From positions 1 through 21,988 of IMG/VR virus record IMGVR_UViG_3300025418_001646: a stretch of 21,988 bases of DNA; one strand, written 5' to 3'. The stretch is from a virus. The position numbers were made by a program, and so were the translations under genes. This document shows positions 15,512 through 21,988 of the stretch, piece by piece; the first letter of the stretch is position 1, and the number at the start of each line of letters is the position of its first letter. The notes below the pieces were generated by a model. It saw only the letters and a program-made list of their open reading frames with translations, searched no databases and was not told the DNA's origin.

Positions 15512-15898
15512 TTATAAAGAAATATTATTTGCCACCTCAACAATTTTTACAAAATCATCATATGCTAAAATAAAAACTTCTACATTAAACTGTTCTTCTA
15601 AAAATTTTATATGTTCTAAAACAGGTTTTGGAAAATCTTTATATAATCCTCTTATTATATAAAACTTATCCATTTTGTGTTTTCTATAATATTTGAAAAT
15701 TTTTTGAGGAAGTTTATCGATAACACTACCACTACTATTTTGATTAGTACAATCGGCGTAAATCTTTTTACTTACAGTTTCAATTATAAAATCAATATCA
15801 CTGTTACCGCCTGATTTGAATGTGTAGTTATATTCTTTAAGAAAGTTAGAAAGTTTTTTTTCTAATTTGGCTCCGCTTACATTAATAGGATTTGTCAT
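15512..15898 (-). CDS. PD-(D/E)xK nuclease-like protein, active-site lysine apparently missing
   Basis: The 128-aa protein has the layout of a minimal restriction-endonuclease fold: an N-terminal helix with GAKLEKKLSNFLKEY (E13), SDIDFIIE (D34, D36), a strand-loop IYADCTNQNSSGSVIDKLPQ (47-66), a helix KIFKYYRKHK, and FYIIRGL followed by PVLEHIKFLEEQF. In related phage proteins I expect (E/D)xK before the NQN-SGS loop; here the position reads D49-C50-T51, so the usual lysine is a threonine. The protein could be a nuclease using another residue, or a DNA-binding protein that has lost cleavage. It lies just upstream of DNA polymerase on the same strand, compatible with replication, repair or host DNA attack. 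A TTATTTATAA sequence lies 23 nt upstream. The family call is from pattern only. Confidence 0.5.
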   Translation of the reverse strand: MTNPINVSGAKLEKKLSNFLKEYNYTFKSGGNSDIDFIIETVSKKIYADCTNQNSSGSVIDKLPQKIFKYYRKHKMDKFYIIRGLYKDFPKPVLEHIKFLEEQFNVEVFILAYDDFVKIVEVANNISL

Positions 15899-15921
15899 TT
15901 AAAATTCAATAATATTAAATT

Positions 15922-15928
15922 ATAAATA
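15922..15928 (-). promoter_or_regulatory. TATTTAT motif upstream of the 128-aa gene
   Basis: The coding strand reads TTTTATTTATAATTT, with the core 23 nt before the ATG. It is less specific than the tube and sheath copies because the surroundings are very AT-rich. Confidence 0.25.
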
Positions 15929-15939
15929 AAATTTTTGAA

Positions 15940-16308
15940 TTAGAAAATATTAATGTATAATTTTTCTCTAACCGGCAATATTAAAGTACCTGTTGAATTT
16001 AAATTTGTGTCTCTAAAATATATTGTTATTTTACCTTCATATTTACCCACGCGACGTGTTTGCTCACAATTGAAATTATAAACAATATAATAACTTGTTG
16101 TTGTTTGATTATATAATTCTGTCTTAGTAGTTATATAACAAGAAGCATCTAATATGAATGGTTCATTTGTAGTTGAATCTGACATTTCGAATCTGATAAC
16201 AGCATTCTCTAATTGATCGTTAAATGATGACATATCATTTTTACCATCATCTATAAGTTGTAATTTTAAAATTGGTGTGGTTGAACCTTGTCTGATAAAA
16301 AATTCCAT
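15940..16308 (-). CDS. Conserved small virion/fibre-associated protein
   Basis: The 122-aa product starts MEFFIRQGSTTPILKLQLID and goes on DGKNDMSSFNDQLENAVIRF then EMSDSTTNEPF, and ends GKITIYFRDTNLNSTGTLIL PVREKLYINIF. I recognise the pattern (MxFxIRQGSTxPxLKLxLIxDG, NAxIxFxM, GTLxxPxRExLYI) as a small conserved protein near fibre genes in T4-like environmental phages, with an Ig-like beta-sandwich layout like the N-terminus of baseplate upper proteins; no functional name is firm. A duplicate of its first 16 codons lies at 17824-17883. A TATTTAT core ends 5 nt before the ATG, and the upstream gene's terminator lies immediately beyond, so transcription probably restarts here. Confidence 0.7.
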   Translation of the reverse strand: MEFFIRQGSTTPILKLQLIDDGKNDMSSFNDQLENAVIRFEMSDSTTNEPFILDASCYITTKTELYNQTTTSYYIVYNFNCEQTRRVGKYEGKITIYFRDTNLNSTGTLILPVREKLYINIF

Positions 16309-16313
16309 ATGTT

Positions 16314-16320
16314 ATAAATA
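16314..16320 (-). promoter_or_regulatory. TATTTAT motif immediately before the 122-aa gene
   Basis: The coding strand reads TATATTTATAACATATGG, with 5 nt between the core and ATG. It lies 7 nt past the right-hand terminator's stem, so it could restart transcription after termination. Confidence 0.35.
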
Positions 16321-16327
16321 TAAAAAA

Positions 16328-16349
16328 AAGGAGATTTTTACATCTCCTT
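16328..16349 (-). terminator. Rho-independent terminator of the 340-aa fibre gene
   Basis: AAGGAGAT (16349-16342 on the minus strand) pairs perfectly with ATCTCCTT (16335-16328) around a 6-nt loop and runs into T8. The 340-aa gene's stop codon is just upstream (16357). Confidence 0.88.
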
Positions 16350-16356
16350 CTGTATT

Positions 16357-17379
16357 TTAATATAATTGAACAATTCCTCGATATGTGAACGTTCCTGTGT
16401 CTGTAACTTTTAATTGCGCATAACTACCACTGAATGCAACGGTAAATGTCGGATTTGGTGCACCTGCACCTGAAGTTACTTTAGAATCACCACCAATAGT
16501 TGAATTAATGGAACCACCCCCTTGAGCAACAATATAATTACTATACGCCGTCACCTTATTTGTACTATCTTCAACAGCTGCAAACGCGTAGGTCGCCGCT
16601 TGATAAGATGATGTCAAAAATTGATGAATCACATAATTATTTGGATTTGTAATTGATGTTGCTAAAATATTTGTTTGTGCGGTTGAATCCATAATCAAGG
16701 AACCGCTATTGATTGTTAATGAACCTGTGATTAATGCTGAACCAGTAACATTTAAAGAACCTGTTATTGTTTGTCCTGAAATAAACACGTTTGAACCGGT
16801 TATCGCAAATGAACCTGTATCTAAATCTGTTAGTATTTTATGTGTATTAATAAAACCGCTACCTGTAATGTTCAAACTACCTGTCAATTGTGTGTTACCA
16901 ACTTGATTTAATGTACCATCGTGTTTATAAGCTCCGCTAATATAAGAAAACGAACCTGTCTGAGCCAAAAATGATGCTGAACCAACTAATTGCATATTAC
17001 CTGCAGAAACCAATAACGCACCACTCACATTTGATAATGTAGTGTTCGGTTGACCAGGGATACCCGCGATATTGATAGACCCCGACGATACAAATATATC
17101 TGCAAATGGTCTATCTAACGTACCAAGAGTGGCACCTCTTGCTGTATTAGGTACAATATTACCACCAAGGGTAGTTGTACCTGAAATAACAAGATTACCA
17201 TCTATTTCTATATTGTTATTTGTAGTCCAACCCGTGCTTGTTTGATGAAAAATTGAACCTGTAAGGAGATTACCCACACTAATTTGACTTGTAACACCTG
17301 AACTTACTATAGGTAATACGTCAGTAGATAAAGGGGTTGTTATTGAGGGTAAGGCCGATATTCGTTGATCAGTTGCCAT
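16357..17379 (-). CDS. Tail fibre / virion protein with TGS beta-repeats
   Basis: The 340-aa protein opens MATDQRISALPSITTPLSTD followed by VLPIVSSGVTSQISVGNLL, a start pattern common in phage fibre proteins (xRIxxLPxxxxxxxxDxxPIVxxGxT). Residues of about 60-245 are rich in short repeats: GNLVISGTTTLGG, LTGSLNITGSG, TITGSLNVTGSALITGSLTI, suggesting a beta-helix or beta-prism shaft. The C-terminus (about 246-340) is a compact non-repeat part ending SGSYAQLKVTDTGTFTYRGI VQLY that could be a tip or chaperone-like cap. The ATG overlaps the preceding gene's TAA by one base (TAATG), so the two are coupled. A perfect terminator follows. It probably belongs to a two-gene fibre cassette with the 141-aa gene. 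Confidence 0.75.
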   Translation of the reverse strand: MATDQRISALPSITTPLSTDVLPIVSSGVTSQISVGNLLTGSIFHQTSTGWTTNNNIEIDGNLVISGTTTLGGNIVPNTARGATLGTLDRPFADIFVSSGSINIAGIPGQPNTTLSNVSGALLVSAGNMQLVGSASFLAQTGSFSYISGAYKHDGTLNQVGNTQLTGSLNITGSGFINTHKILTDLDTGSFAITGSNVFISGQTITGSLNVTGSALITGSLTINSGSLIMDSTAQTNILATSITNPNNYVIHQFLTSSYQAATYAFAAVEDSTNKVTAYSNYIVAQGGGSINSTIGGDSKVTSGAGAPNPTFTVAFSGSYAQLKVTDTGTFTYRGIVQLY

Positions 17380-17804
17380 TATATTTTAATTTTATTATTT
17401 GATTCTTGTAATAAATAACTACCATCTTCATTGAGAAGAAAAATAGTAGACCAATTATTCCAAAATCCATTATTTGTTAAGTATGTTGATGCGTCATTTC
17501 CCGATGTAAAGATTTGTCCTGCAGCTTTATTAGCAAAATATAAAAAAGAACTCTCATCAAAATTTTTAGATCTGTAGAAATCCACTGATGCTGTCAAACC
17601 AGAAACTTGTGTAGTTGTAGAGTTATCAGGAACGCTTTTTGCAATTACATAACCCGTTGATTCATCAGGTCCCATCCACCATTTAACTCCACCATAATCC
17701 AAATCATATCTTTCATTTGAATTGGAAATTGCTAAGTGTCCAACTTCCTCTGTATCAGGTATTGTTGAACCAGTGTTATAAGCGAAAAGCCTTGTTGTAG
17801 CCAT
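17379..17804 (-). CDS. 141-aa virion/fibre-associated protein
   Basis: The protein starts MATTRLFAYNTGSTIPDTEE and continues VGHLAISNSNERYDLDYGGV KWWMGPDESTGYVIAKSVPD. The end reads GFWNNWSTIFLLNEDGSYLL QESNNKIKI. The pattern xxGxLAIxxxxxxY and a Trp-containing middle suggest an N-terminal fibre-attachment or short structural protein; relatives near fibre genes of large phages share this start. It is coupled to the 340-aa gene by TAATG overlap. Two GATATTTAT motifs stand before it (5 and 21 nt from ATG). Upstream is a broken duplicate of the 122-aa gene start, indicating that this gene pair was inserted there. Function beyond virion association is not known. Confidence 0.65.
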   Translation of the reverse strand: MATTRLFAYNTGSTIPDTEEVGHLAISNSNERYDLDYGGVKWWMGPDESTGYVIAKSVPDNSTTTQVSGLTASVDFYRSKNFDESSFLYFANKAAGQIFTSGNDASTYLTNNGFWNNWSTIFLLNEDGSYLLQESNNKIKI

Positions 17805-17807
17805 ATA

Positions 17808-17836
17808 TCATAAATATCTTCATTTATAAATATCTT
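17808..17836 (-). promoter_or_regulatory. Tandem GATATTTAT motifs before the 141-aa gene
   Basis: The coding strand reads AAGATATTTATAA at 17836-17824 and GAAGATATTTATGA at 17821-17808. The cores lie 21 and 5 nt before the ATG, start-to-start 16 bp. The upstream copy begins exactly where the homology of the neighbouring gene remnant ends. Confidence 0.4.
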
Positions 17837-17883
17837 AATTTTAAAATTGGTGTGGTTGAACCTTGTCTAATGAAAAATTCCAT
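17824..17883 (-). pseudogene. Remnant duplicate of the 122-aa gene start
   Basis: On the minus strand the sequence encodes MEFFIRQGSTTPILKLRYL and then TAA (19 codons). Its first 16 codons are identical in protein to the start of the 122-aa gene at 16308; at DNA level 48 bases differ at only two positions, both synonymous (TTT/TTC Phe and ATC/ATT Ile). Homology then stops at the motif belonging to the 141-aa gene. The copy keeps the TATTTAT upstream core (17895-17889, 5 nt before ATG). It is best explained as a leftover from an insertion or recombination that placed the 141-aa and 340-aa genes between the start and the rest of an original gene; a short expressed peptide is unlikely but possible. 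Confidence 0.85.
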
Positions 17884-17888
17884 AATTT

Positions 17889-17895
17889 ATAAATA
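17889..17895 (-). promoter_or_regulatory. TATTTAT motif before the gene remnant
   Basis: The coding strand reads AAACTATTTATAAATTATGG with 5 nt between core and ATG, the same spacing as at the intact 122-aa gene, although the flanking bases have diverged. Confidence 0.3.
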
Positions 17896-17903
17896 GTTTT
17901 ATT

Positions 17904-20900
17904 TTAACAAGGTGTATTATTAATTGTTATTGTTATTGGTCCGCTACAAGTTCCGTATATATCTATTCTACTTGTTTGACTTCCACCGCCACCTGTGGTA
18001 CAATATGTGTTACCAAGTGAATCCGTAACATGTACATAAACACCTGTATTAAATGGATATGTAAAATAAATGTAGAAAGGTTCTGTCGAATTATTACTAA
18101 AATAATAACTATATCTTCCCGAACCTCCATTTACAATACCTGAATATGTATTTCCACTCACATGTGTTGTGATATTTTGTCCAAGATAACTCATTCCTTG
18201 TATAACTTGTGAAGTGTTATTTATTATATCAAAATTAATTGTATAACAAACGAATGTAGGAGTTGGTGTTGGTGTCGGCATTGTTTGTGTTGGCGTTGGT
18301 GTCACACTATGTGTTGGTGTGTTTGTCACACTTACAGTTGGTGTAGCAGTCATTGTTGAGCTAGGTGTATGTGTTGGTGTATTTGATAATGTAATACTTG
18401 GTGTTGGTGTATTAGTATGAGTAGGTGTAACAGTTACTGTAGGTGTTGTAGTTGGTGTAATAACTACCGCACTTGAACTTGGCGTTGGAGTACTTGTAAC
18501 ACTTACTGTAGGTGTAAAACTATGAGTAGGGGTTATGCTTATAGTTGGTGTAGGAGTTGATGTCACCGCTATAGTTGTTGGGGTCGGAGTTGGTTCACCA
18601 CCCTTATCATATACGGAAATAACAATAACATCATTTGCATTAAGAGATAAACCAGTTAGAGATAATGTATCTTGATTCAAAGATATTTCAGAAATTGTTA
18701 CGATATTATTTTTTGTTACAATAACGTCAAATAAATTACCGCTACTATTATCGAATAAAATATTTATCACATCACTACCAGTACCTGTTACGGAAGGGTG
18801 TGAATATAAACCACCATAGTTATTAGCATTAAGAGGGAATGCATTGAAATCTAATACTTGAGTAGCGCCACTAATCGTTAATCCGGTTACTACTATACCA
18901 CTTGCATTTGTATCATTATGAATAAGTATTGTAGGATTTGGTGGATAAACAAAATATCCATTATATGTTAAAGTATTAAATTCAAATTTACCCATTTCTT
19001 GGAATGGAACACAATTTTGAGTAAATAAATTCATTGTAGTTCCTGTTGATTCCACAAAAAATGTGTCTGTGGCACTTGTATTAATAAAAGTATAACCATC
19101 AGCTTCAGGTGTACCTCCTTTCCACAACGTTGCCTTCAAAAAAACAGGATTAACACCTACTTGACTATAAAAAGTTGAAGTAAAAGTTATTTCTATATTA
19201 TGAGAACTAGGATTTTGAATTTTGAACTGATTCAAATCAAATAAAACCGCTTCTGCGCCTGTACCGTGATTATCACCACCATAAATCAAATAAGGCGTTC
19301 CTGTATATGGGTAAGTATCCATACTTGGACCTGCGCAAGTACCCACGTAATCATAATAATTACCGCCTGTTACTTGAACAGCATTGGAGTCCCCACTATT
19401 ACTTAACATTATAGATGGGTTGGAAATATATGTTATTGTATCAGTGTCTAAACCGTCAGTAAAAAAATATTCAACGACCATATAATCAAAATCGAACGTA
19501 AAACCTGACGAAGGAATTGAACCAAAACCTGTTGGTGTTGGTGTAGTTGTAGGTGTTGGTGTCATCCCTAAAGTTGCAGTTGGCGTTGGTGTCGCTGATA
19601 CACCTAATGTTGAAGTAGGTGTAGGTGTATGACTAATTGTTGGGGTTGGAGTATTTGTGTGTGTTGACGTAACTGTTATAGTAGGCGTCGGTGTAACGGT
19701 ACTTGAAACACTTACTGTAGGTGTTATAGTGTTTGTAGGCGTTGCAGTCGGCGTTAAACCTTGAGTTACCGACGGCGTAGGTGTAATTGTAGATGTAGGT
19801 GTATTAGTAGGTGTACTCGTTGGAGTCGCTGTTGGTGTTTCAGTTGGTAAAGGAGTATAAGTAAAACTTACAAAAACAGGTAATCCTGTTCTGAAATTAC
19901 TTACACTACCACTTGTTAAATTTAAATCAGGAGCATAAAATGTAACATAGGTAACTCCCGATTCAGAAACTATGTCTACTCCTGATGGATCACCACTATA
20001 TGTAACACTTATACTATCTTGACAAAATGTAACAAAATATATAGTATTTTCTAAGTTATTGAAATATGTTTCTTGATTAGTTCCATAAGCATCAATCATT
20101 CCAAATAAACAAGTATCAAATGAATTTGGATCATAAGTGACATCACCTGAAATATCAAGAAAAACTATTGAATTATTTGTATCTGATGGTTGAGTAATAG
20201 GTGTTGATAATAAATTATATCTTATTCCTGTACAAGAACCAACTACATTTGTTGTAGTAGGTGTTGGAGTTGCTGTAGGCGTTAAACCTGGTGTAACCGT
20301 ATGAGTAGGAGTTATACTTGGAGTAATCGTCACAGTTGGTGTTGGAGTTGGAGTTAATGTCGATGTTGCCGTAGGTGTTAATCCCGGAGTTACTGTCACA
20401 GTTGGTGTAACAGTAGGTGTAGGTGTATTAGTCGGAGTTGCTGATATGTCGATAGAACGTAAAAGATTAAAATCCTCAACGCAAGGTCCACCACATCCAT
20501 ATATATTAAAATTTGGCATTATCTCTGTAATATATTTATGATAAATATGAACATAATCTAAAGGTTGTTCATAATATTGTATTTGTTTTATGTTGAAACA
20601 ACAAGTTCCTTCGTGAACTCCTCCCATTAAACTTGGACCACCTCCCCAAGATTGAACAAATGGTTGATATCCTCTTGTAGAAGGCACAATTTCAATCCAA
20701 TTTTGTTTTTTGTAGATTGGGTTTCCATTTAAATAAATTTTTAATTCACCCATTCTATCTTGTAAACCATTCCACCACTTTAAATCTAAATTTTCTATTA
20801 ATTCATATTTTTCAGTTTGTCCTGAAATAATTGCGTTAGGATCGTTGATTAAAGTTTTACCTGAAATCATATCGTTCCAACCCCCTCTGTTATTTACATC

Positions 20901-21988
20901 ACAATAATCATAATGATTATATCTATTGAAAACAATCGAAATGTTGAAATCAGTAGTTAAACCTGAAGAACAAATTGTTGGTGTTTCATCTGTATCCACA
21001 TAATAATCATAAGAATAACCATTTGTTGTATCACAATCACCAGAATATCTTACTGATACCCATCTTATTTTTCCTTCGGGTGTAAATTGAAATGAAAGAT
21101 TATTGTCTGCATATTTTGATATGTCATCTTCACCTCTTACACCAAAATAATAAAATGTTCGTCCTTGAGACCAATCTAAACCCATTCTATTAAAAACAAA
21201 ATCTAATGTCCACCCACTTTGTGTTCTTCTTTCTAAAATAGGGTCACAAAAATCATCACCTGAACCTGTATTAAACTCATAAGCCCAAGGTTTAACATTT
21301 AAAGCGTCAGGTTGAGGACAACAAGCTCCTGAATAATATGTGGTCGCTGTGAATGGTTCGATTGGGAAATCGGGAGTAGAACCTGTTAATGTCCATCCAG
21401 ATACAACAGCAAATGAACTTTCACCATAAAACCATTTAGACTGAGGATAATTAACATTACCTGTGAAATATTGTGAATCTGTCCAAGGAGTTTTATTTGA
21501 TTCCGCAAAAAATGGTGGGTTAATAAATTGACTTATCCCTAAAGGACAAGCAAATATCGAAGGAGTAAAACCTGAAATAATTTCAGATTCAGTAAAACCT
21601 GATAACAATGGATCAATAAAAAGGGAATCATTGTAATTTGAAATAATAAAATAATGAACTTCTCCTGTTATACCTATAAAAGTAAAAGTATCATTATTTA
21701 AAATAGTGTTTTCATATGATAAACCCCCAAAAGTATCGAAATAATTAATCCAATTAGCATAGTCAATTGTAAAAGATAAACCCGAATAGATATAACCTGA
21801 ATCGTACGTGCGGTAATCAAATTCATTTATTGAAATAGTATTTATATTACAACTATATCCTGACATACTTTCATTAATTTTTAATGATGAATATGTAATA
21901 GGAGTATTAAAATTGATAACCTCAGTATCATAATCACCTTGAACTGGTGATAATTGATAATCGAATAATTCTGAATAATCTACCCTAA
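17904..21988 (-). CDS. Giant Pro/Thr-linker tail fibre or adhesin, 5' end outside the window
   Basis: An ATG at 21866 would give 1320 aa, but the same frame stays open to the window edge with protein-like sequence (VDYSELFDYQLSPVQGDYDT, then EVINFNTPITYSSLKINES), so this ATG is probably internal and at least 1361 codons are present. Numbered from 21866: residues 1-472 form a Trp/Tyr-rich domain with a LamG/concanavalin-like look (WTLDFVFNRMGLDWSQGRTF, MGELKIYLNGNPIY, FVQSWGGGPSLMGGVHEGTC); 473-539, 670-779 and 1090-1205 are Thr-Pro linkers; 540-669, 780-1089 and 1206-1320 are separate beta-rich domains, the last with a Cys-containing tip ending PITITINNTPC. The layout is that of a virion adhesin with sugar-binding-type modules on flexible stalks. 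It leads the fibre group. No signal peptide is visible in this part. A fibre role is inferred from context and architecture. Confidence 0.75.
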   Translation of the reverse strand, partial: RVDYSELFDYQLSPVQGDYDTEVINFNTPITYSSLKINESMSGYSCNINTISINEFDYRTYDSGYIYSGLSFTIDYANWINYFDTFGGLSYENTILNNDTFTFIGITGEVHYFIISNYNDSLFIDPLLSGFTESEIISGFTPSIFACPLGISQFINPPFFAESNKTPWTDSQYFTGNVNYPQSKWFYGESSFAVVSGWTLTGSTPDFPIEPFTATTYYSGACCPQPDALNVKPWAYEFNTGSGDDFCDPILERRTQSGWTLDFVFNRMGLDWSQGRTFYYFGVRGEDDISKYADNNLSFQFTPEGKIRWVSVRYSGDCDTTNGYSYDYYVDTDETPTICSSGLTTDFNISIVFNRYNHYDYCDVNNRGGWNDMISGKTLINDPNAIISGQTEKYELIENLDLKWWNGLQDRMGELKIYLNGNPIYKKQNWIEIVPSTRGYQPFVQSWGGGPSLMGGVHEGTCCFNIKQIQYYEQPLDYVHIYHKYITEIMPNFNIYGCGGPCVEDFNLLRSIDISATPTNTPTPTVTPTVTVTPGLTPTATSTLTPTPTPTVTITPSITPTHTVTPGLTPTATPTPTTTNVVGSCTGIRYNLLSTPITQPSDTNNSIVFLDISGDVTYDPNSFDTCLFGMIDAYGTNQETYFNNLENTIYFVTFCQDSISVTYSGDPSGVDIVSESGVTYVTFYAPDLNLTSGSVSNFRTGLPVFVSFTYTPLPTETPTATPTSTPTNTPTSTITPTPSVTQGLTPTATPTNTITPTVSVSSTVTPTPTITVTSTHTNTPTPTISHTPTPTSTLGVSATPTPTATLGMTPTPTTTPTPTGFGSIPSSGFTFDFDYMVVEYFFTDGLDTDTITYISNPSIMLSNSGDSNAVQVTGGNYYDYVGTCAGPSMDTYPYTGTPYLIYGGDNHGTGAEAVLFDLNQFKIQNPSSHNIEITFTSTFYSQVGVNPVFLKATLWKGGTPEADGYTFINTSATDTFFVESTGTTMNLFTQNCVPFQEMGKFEFNTLTYNGYFVYPPNPTILIHNDTNASGIVVTGLTISGATQVLDFNAFPLNANNYGGLYSHPSVTGTGSDVINILFDNSSGNLFDVIVTKNNIVTISEISLNQDTLSLTGLSLNANDVIVISVYDKGGEPTPTPTTIAVTSTPTPTISITPTHSFTPTVSVTSTPTPSSSAVVITPTTTPTVTVTPTHTNTPTPSITLSNTPTHTPSSTMTATPTVSVTNTPTHSVTPTPTQTMPTPTPTPTFVCYTINFDIINNTSQVIQGMSYLGQNITTHVSGNTYSGIVNGGSGRYSYYFSNNSTEPFYIYFTYPFNTGVYVHVTDSLGNTYCTTGGGGSQTSRIDIYGTCSGPITITINNTPC
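18252..18597 (-). repeat. Thr-Pro linker repeat 3 (C-terminal)
   Basis: Degenerate units of T-P with V/I/S/N/H spacers (for example TPTVSVTSTPTPSSS) are encoded by GGTGTNGGNGT-like DNA on the plus strand. About 115 residues with hardly any other residue type. Confidence 0.9.
19529..19857 (-). repeat. Thr-Pro linker repeat 2 (central)
   Basis: About 110 residues of TPT(A/N/S)TPT-type repeat, including PGLTPTATPT-like and SVTQGLTPTATPT units that recur in linker 1. Codons for Thr and Pro vary between units, so the repeat is kept at protein level rather than by very recent DNA duplication. Confidence 0.9.
20248..20447 (-). repeat. Thr-Pro linker repeat 1
   Basis: About 66 residues, containing the unit VTPGLTPTAT twice, separated by TP-TV-TI runs. 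It joins the LamG-like first domain to the second domain. Confidence 0.9.

Noticed and set aside
1941-17897. TATAAATA on the plus strand as T4 late promoters
   Set aside because: For the minus-strand genes the T4-type sequence would point away from the gene; the coding-strand reading TATTTAT is the one that follows gene direction on both strands.
18252-20447. Repeats in the fibre gene as a CRISPR-like or tandem DNA array
   Set aside because: There are no uniform repeats with spacers; the DNA is degenerate and in frame, coding for Thr-Pro linkers.
1-21988. tRNA genes, integrase, attachment sites or CRISPR arrays
   Set aside because: No cloverleaf-like sequence, recombinase motif or spaced repeat array was seen in any gap; the gaps are short and AT-rich.

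Overview
The window looks like part of the genome of a large tailed phage with a contractile, T4-type tail (myovirus morphology). The host is probably a member of the Bacteroidota (flavobacteria-like). The phage assignment rests on a recognisable set of genes: contractile tail sheath, T4 gp19-like tail tube, a gp26-like tail assembly chaperone, a tape measure protein, gp13-like and gp15-like neck/tail-completion proteins, tail-fibre genes, a family B DNA polymerase with the proofreading domain, and an SNF2-type helicase. The host suggestion is weaker. It rests on very AT-rich DNA, near absence of Shine-Dalgarno sequences (one clear exception at the 411-aa gene), and one good match to the Bacteroidota -7 element TAnnTTTG in front of the HNH gene.

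Layout, right to left, because most genes are on the minus strand. At 21988-17904 lies the 3' part of a very large Pro/Thr-linker fibre or adhesin gene, whose 5' end is outside the window. Next come a 141-aa and a 340-aa virion/fibre gene (17804-16357), a terminator, a 122-aa conserved virion protein (16308-15940), a 128-aa PD-(D/E)xK-like protein (15898-15512) and DNA polymerase (15413-12516). Two plus-strand genes interrupt this order: the neck protein (11401-12519) and the SNF2 helicase (9424-11175), with a small minus-strand gene between them. Minus-strand tail morphogenesis then continues: 170-aa protein, gp15-like tail completion protein with an added beta-module, a free 88-aa copy of that module, sheath, tube, chaperone, a frameshift-type extension, and the tape measure running off the left edge. 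Two small plus-strand genes, a 51-aa possible DNA-binding protein and an HNH endonuclease, sit inside the tail cluster in reverse orientation.

Functionally, sheath and tube polymerise around a tail whose length is set by the tape measure. The chaperone (with its possible frameshifted form) would hold the tape measure before tube assembly. The neck/completion proteins cap and join the tail, and the fibre genes make the adsorption apparatus. Polymerase and helicase belong to replication and recombination and sit among late genes.

Most notable points: (1) a short ORF with no ATG or GTG in the +1 frame spans the end of the chaperone gene, with a CCC-T site and a TTTTTTC run at the overlap, which is a strong candidate for +1 programmed frameshifting; (2) a 48-bp near-identical duplicate of the start of the 122-aa gene is stranded between two fibre genes and ends exactly where another gene's upstream motif begins, suggesting a fibre-cassette insertion; (3) a recurring TATTTAT motif lies upstream of most structural genes, at a fixed 4-5 nt from ATG in several cases; (4) three long Thr-Pro linkers divide the giant fibre protein into four domains.
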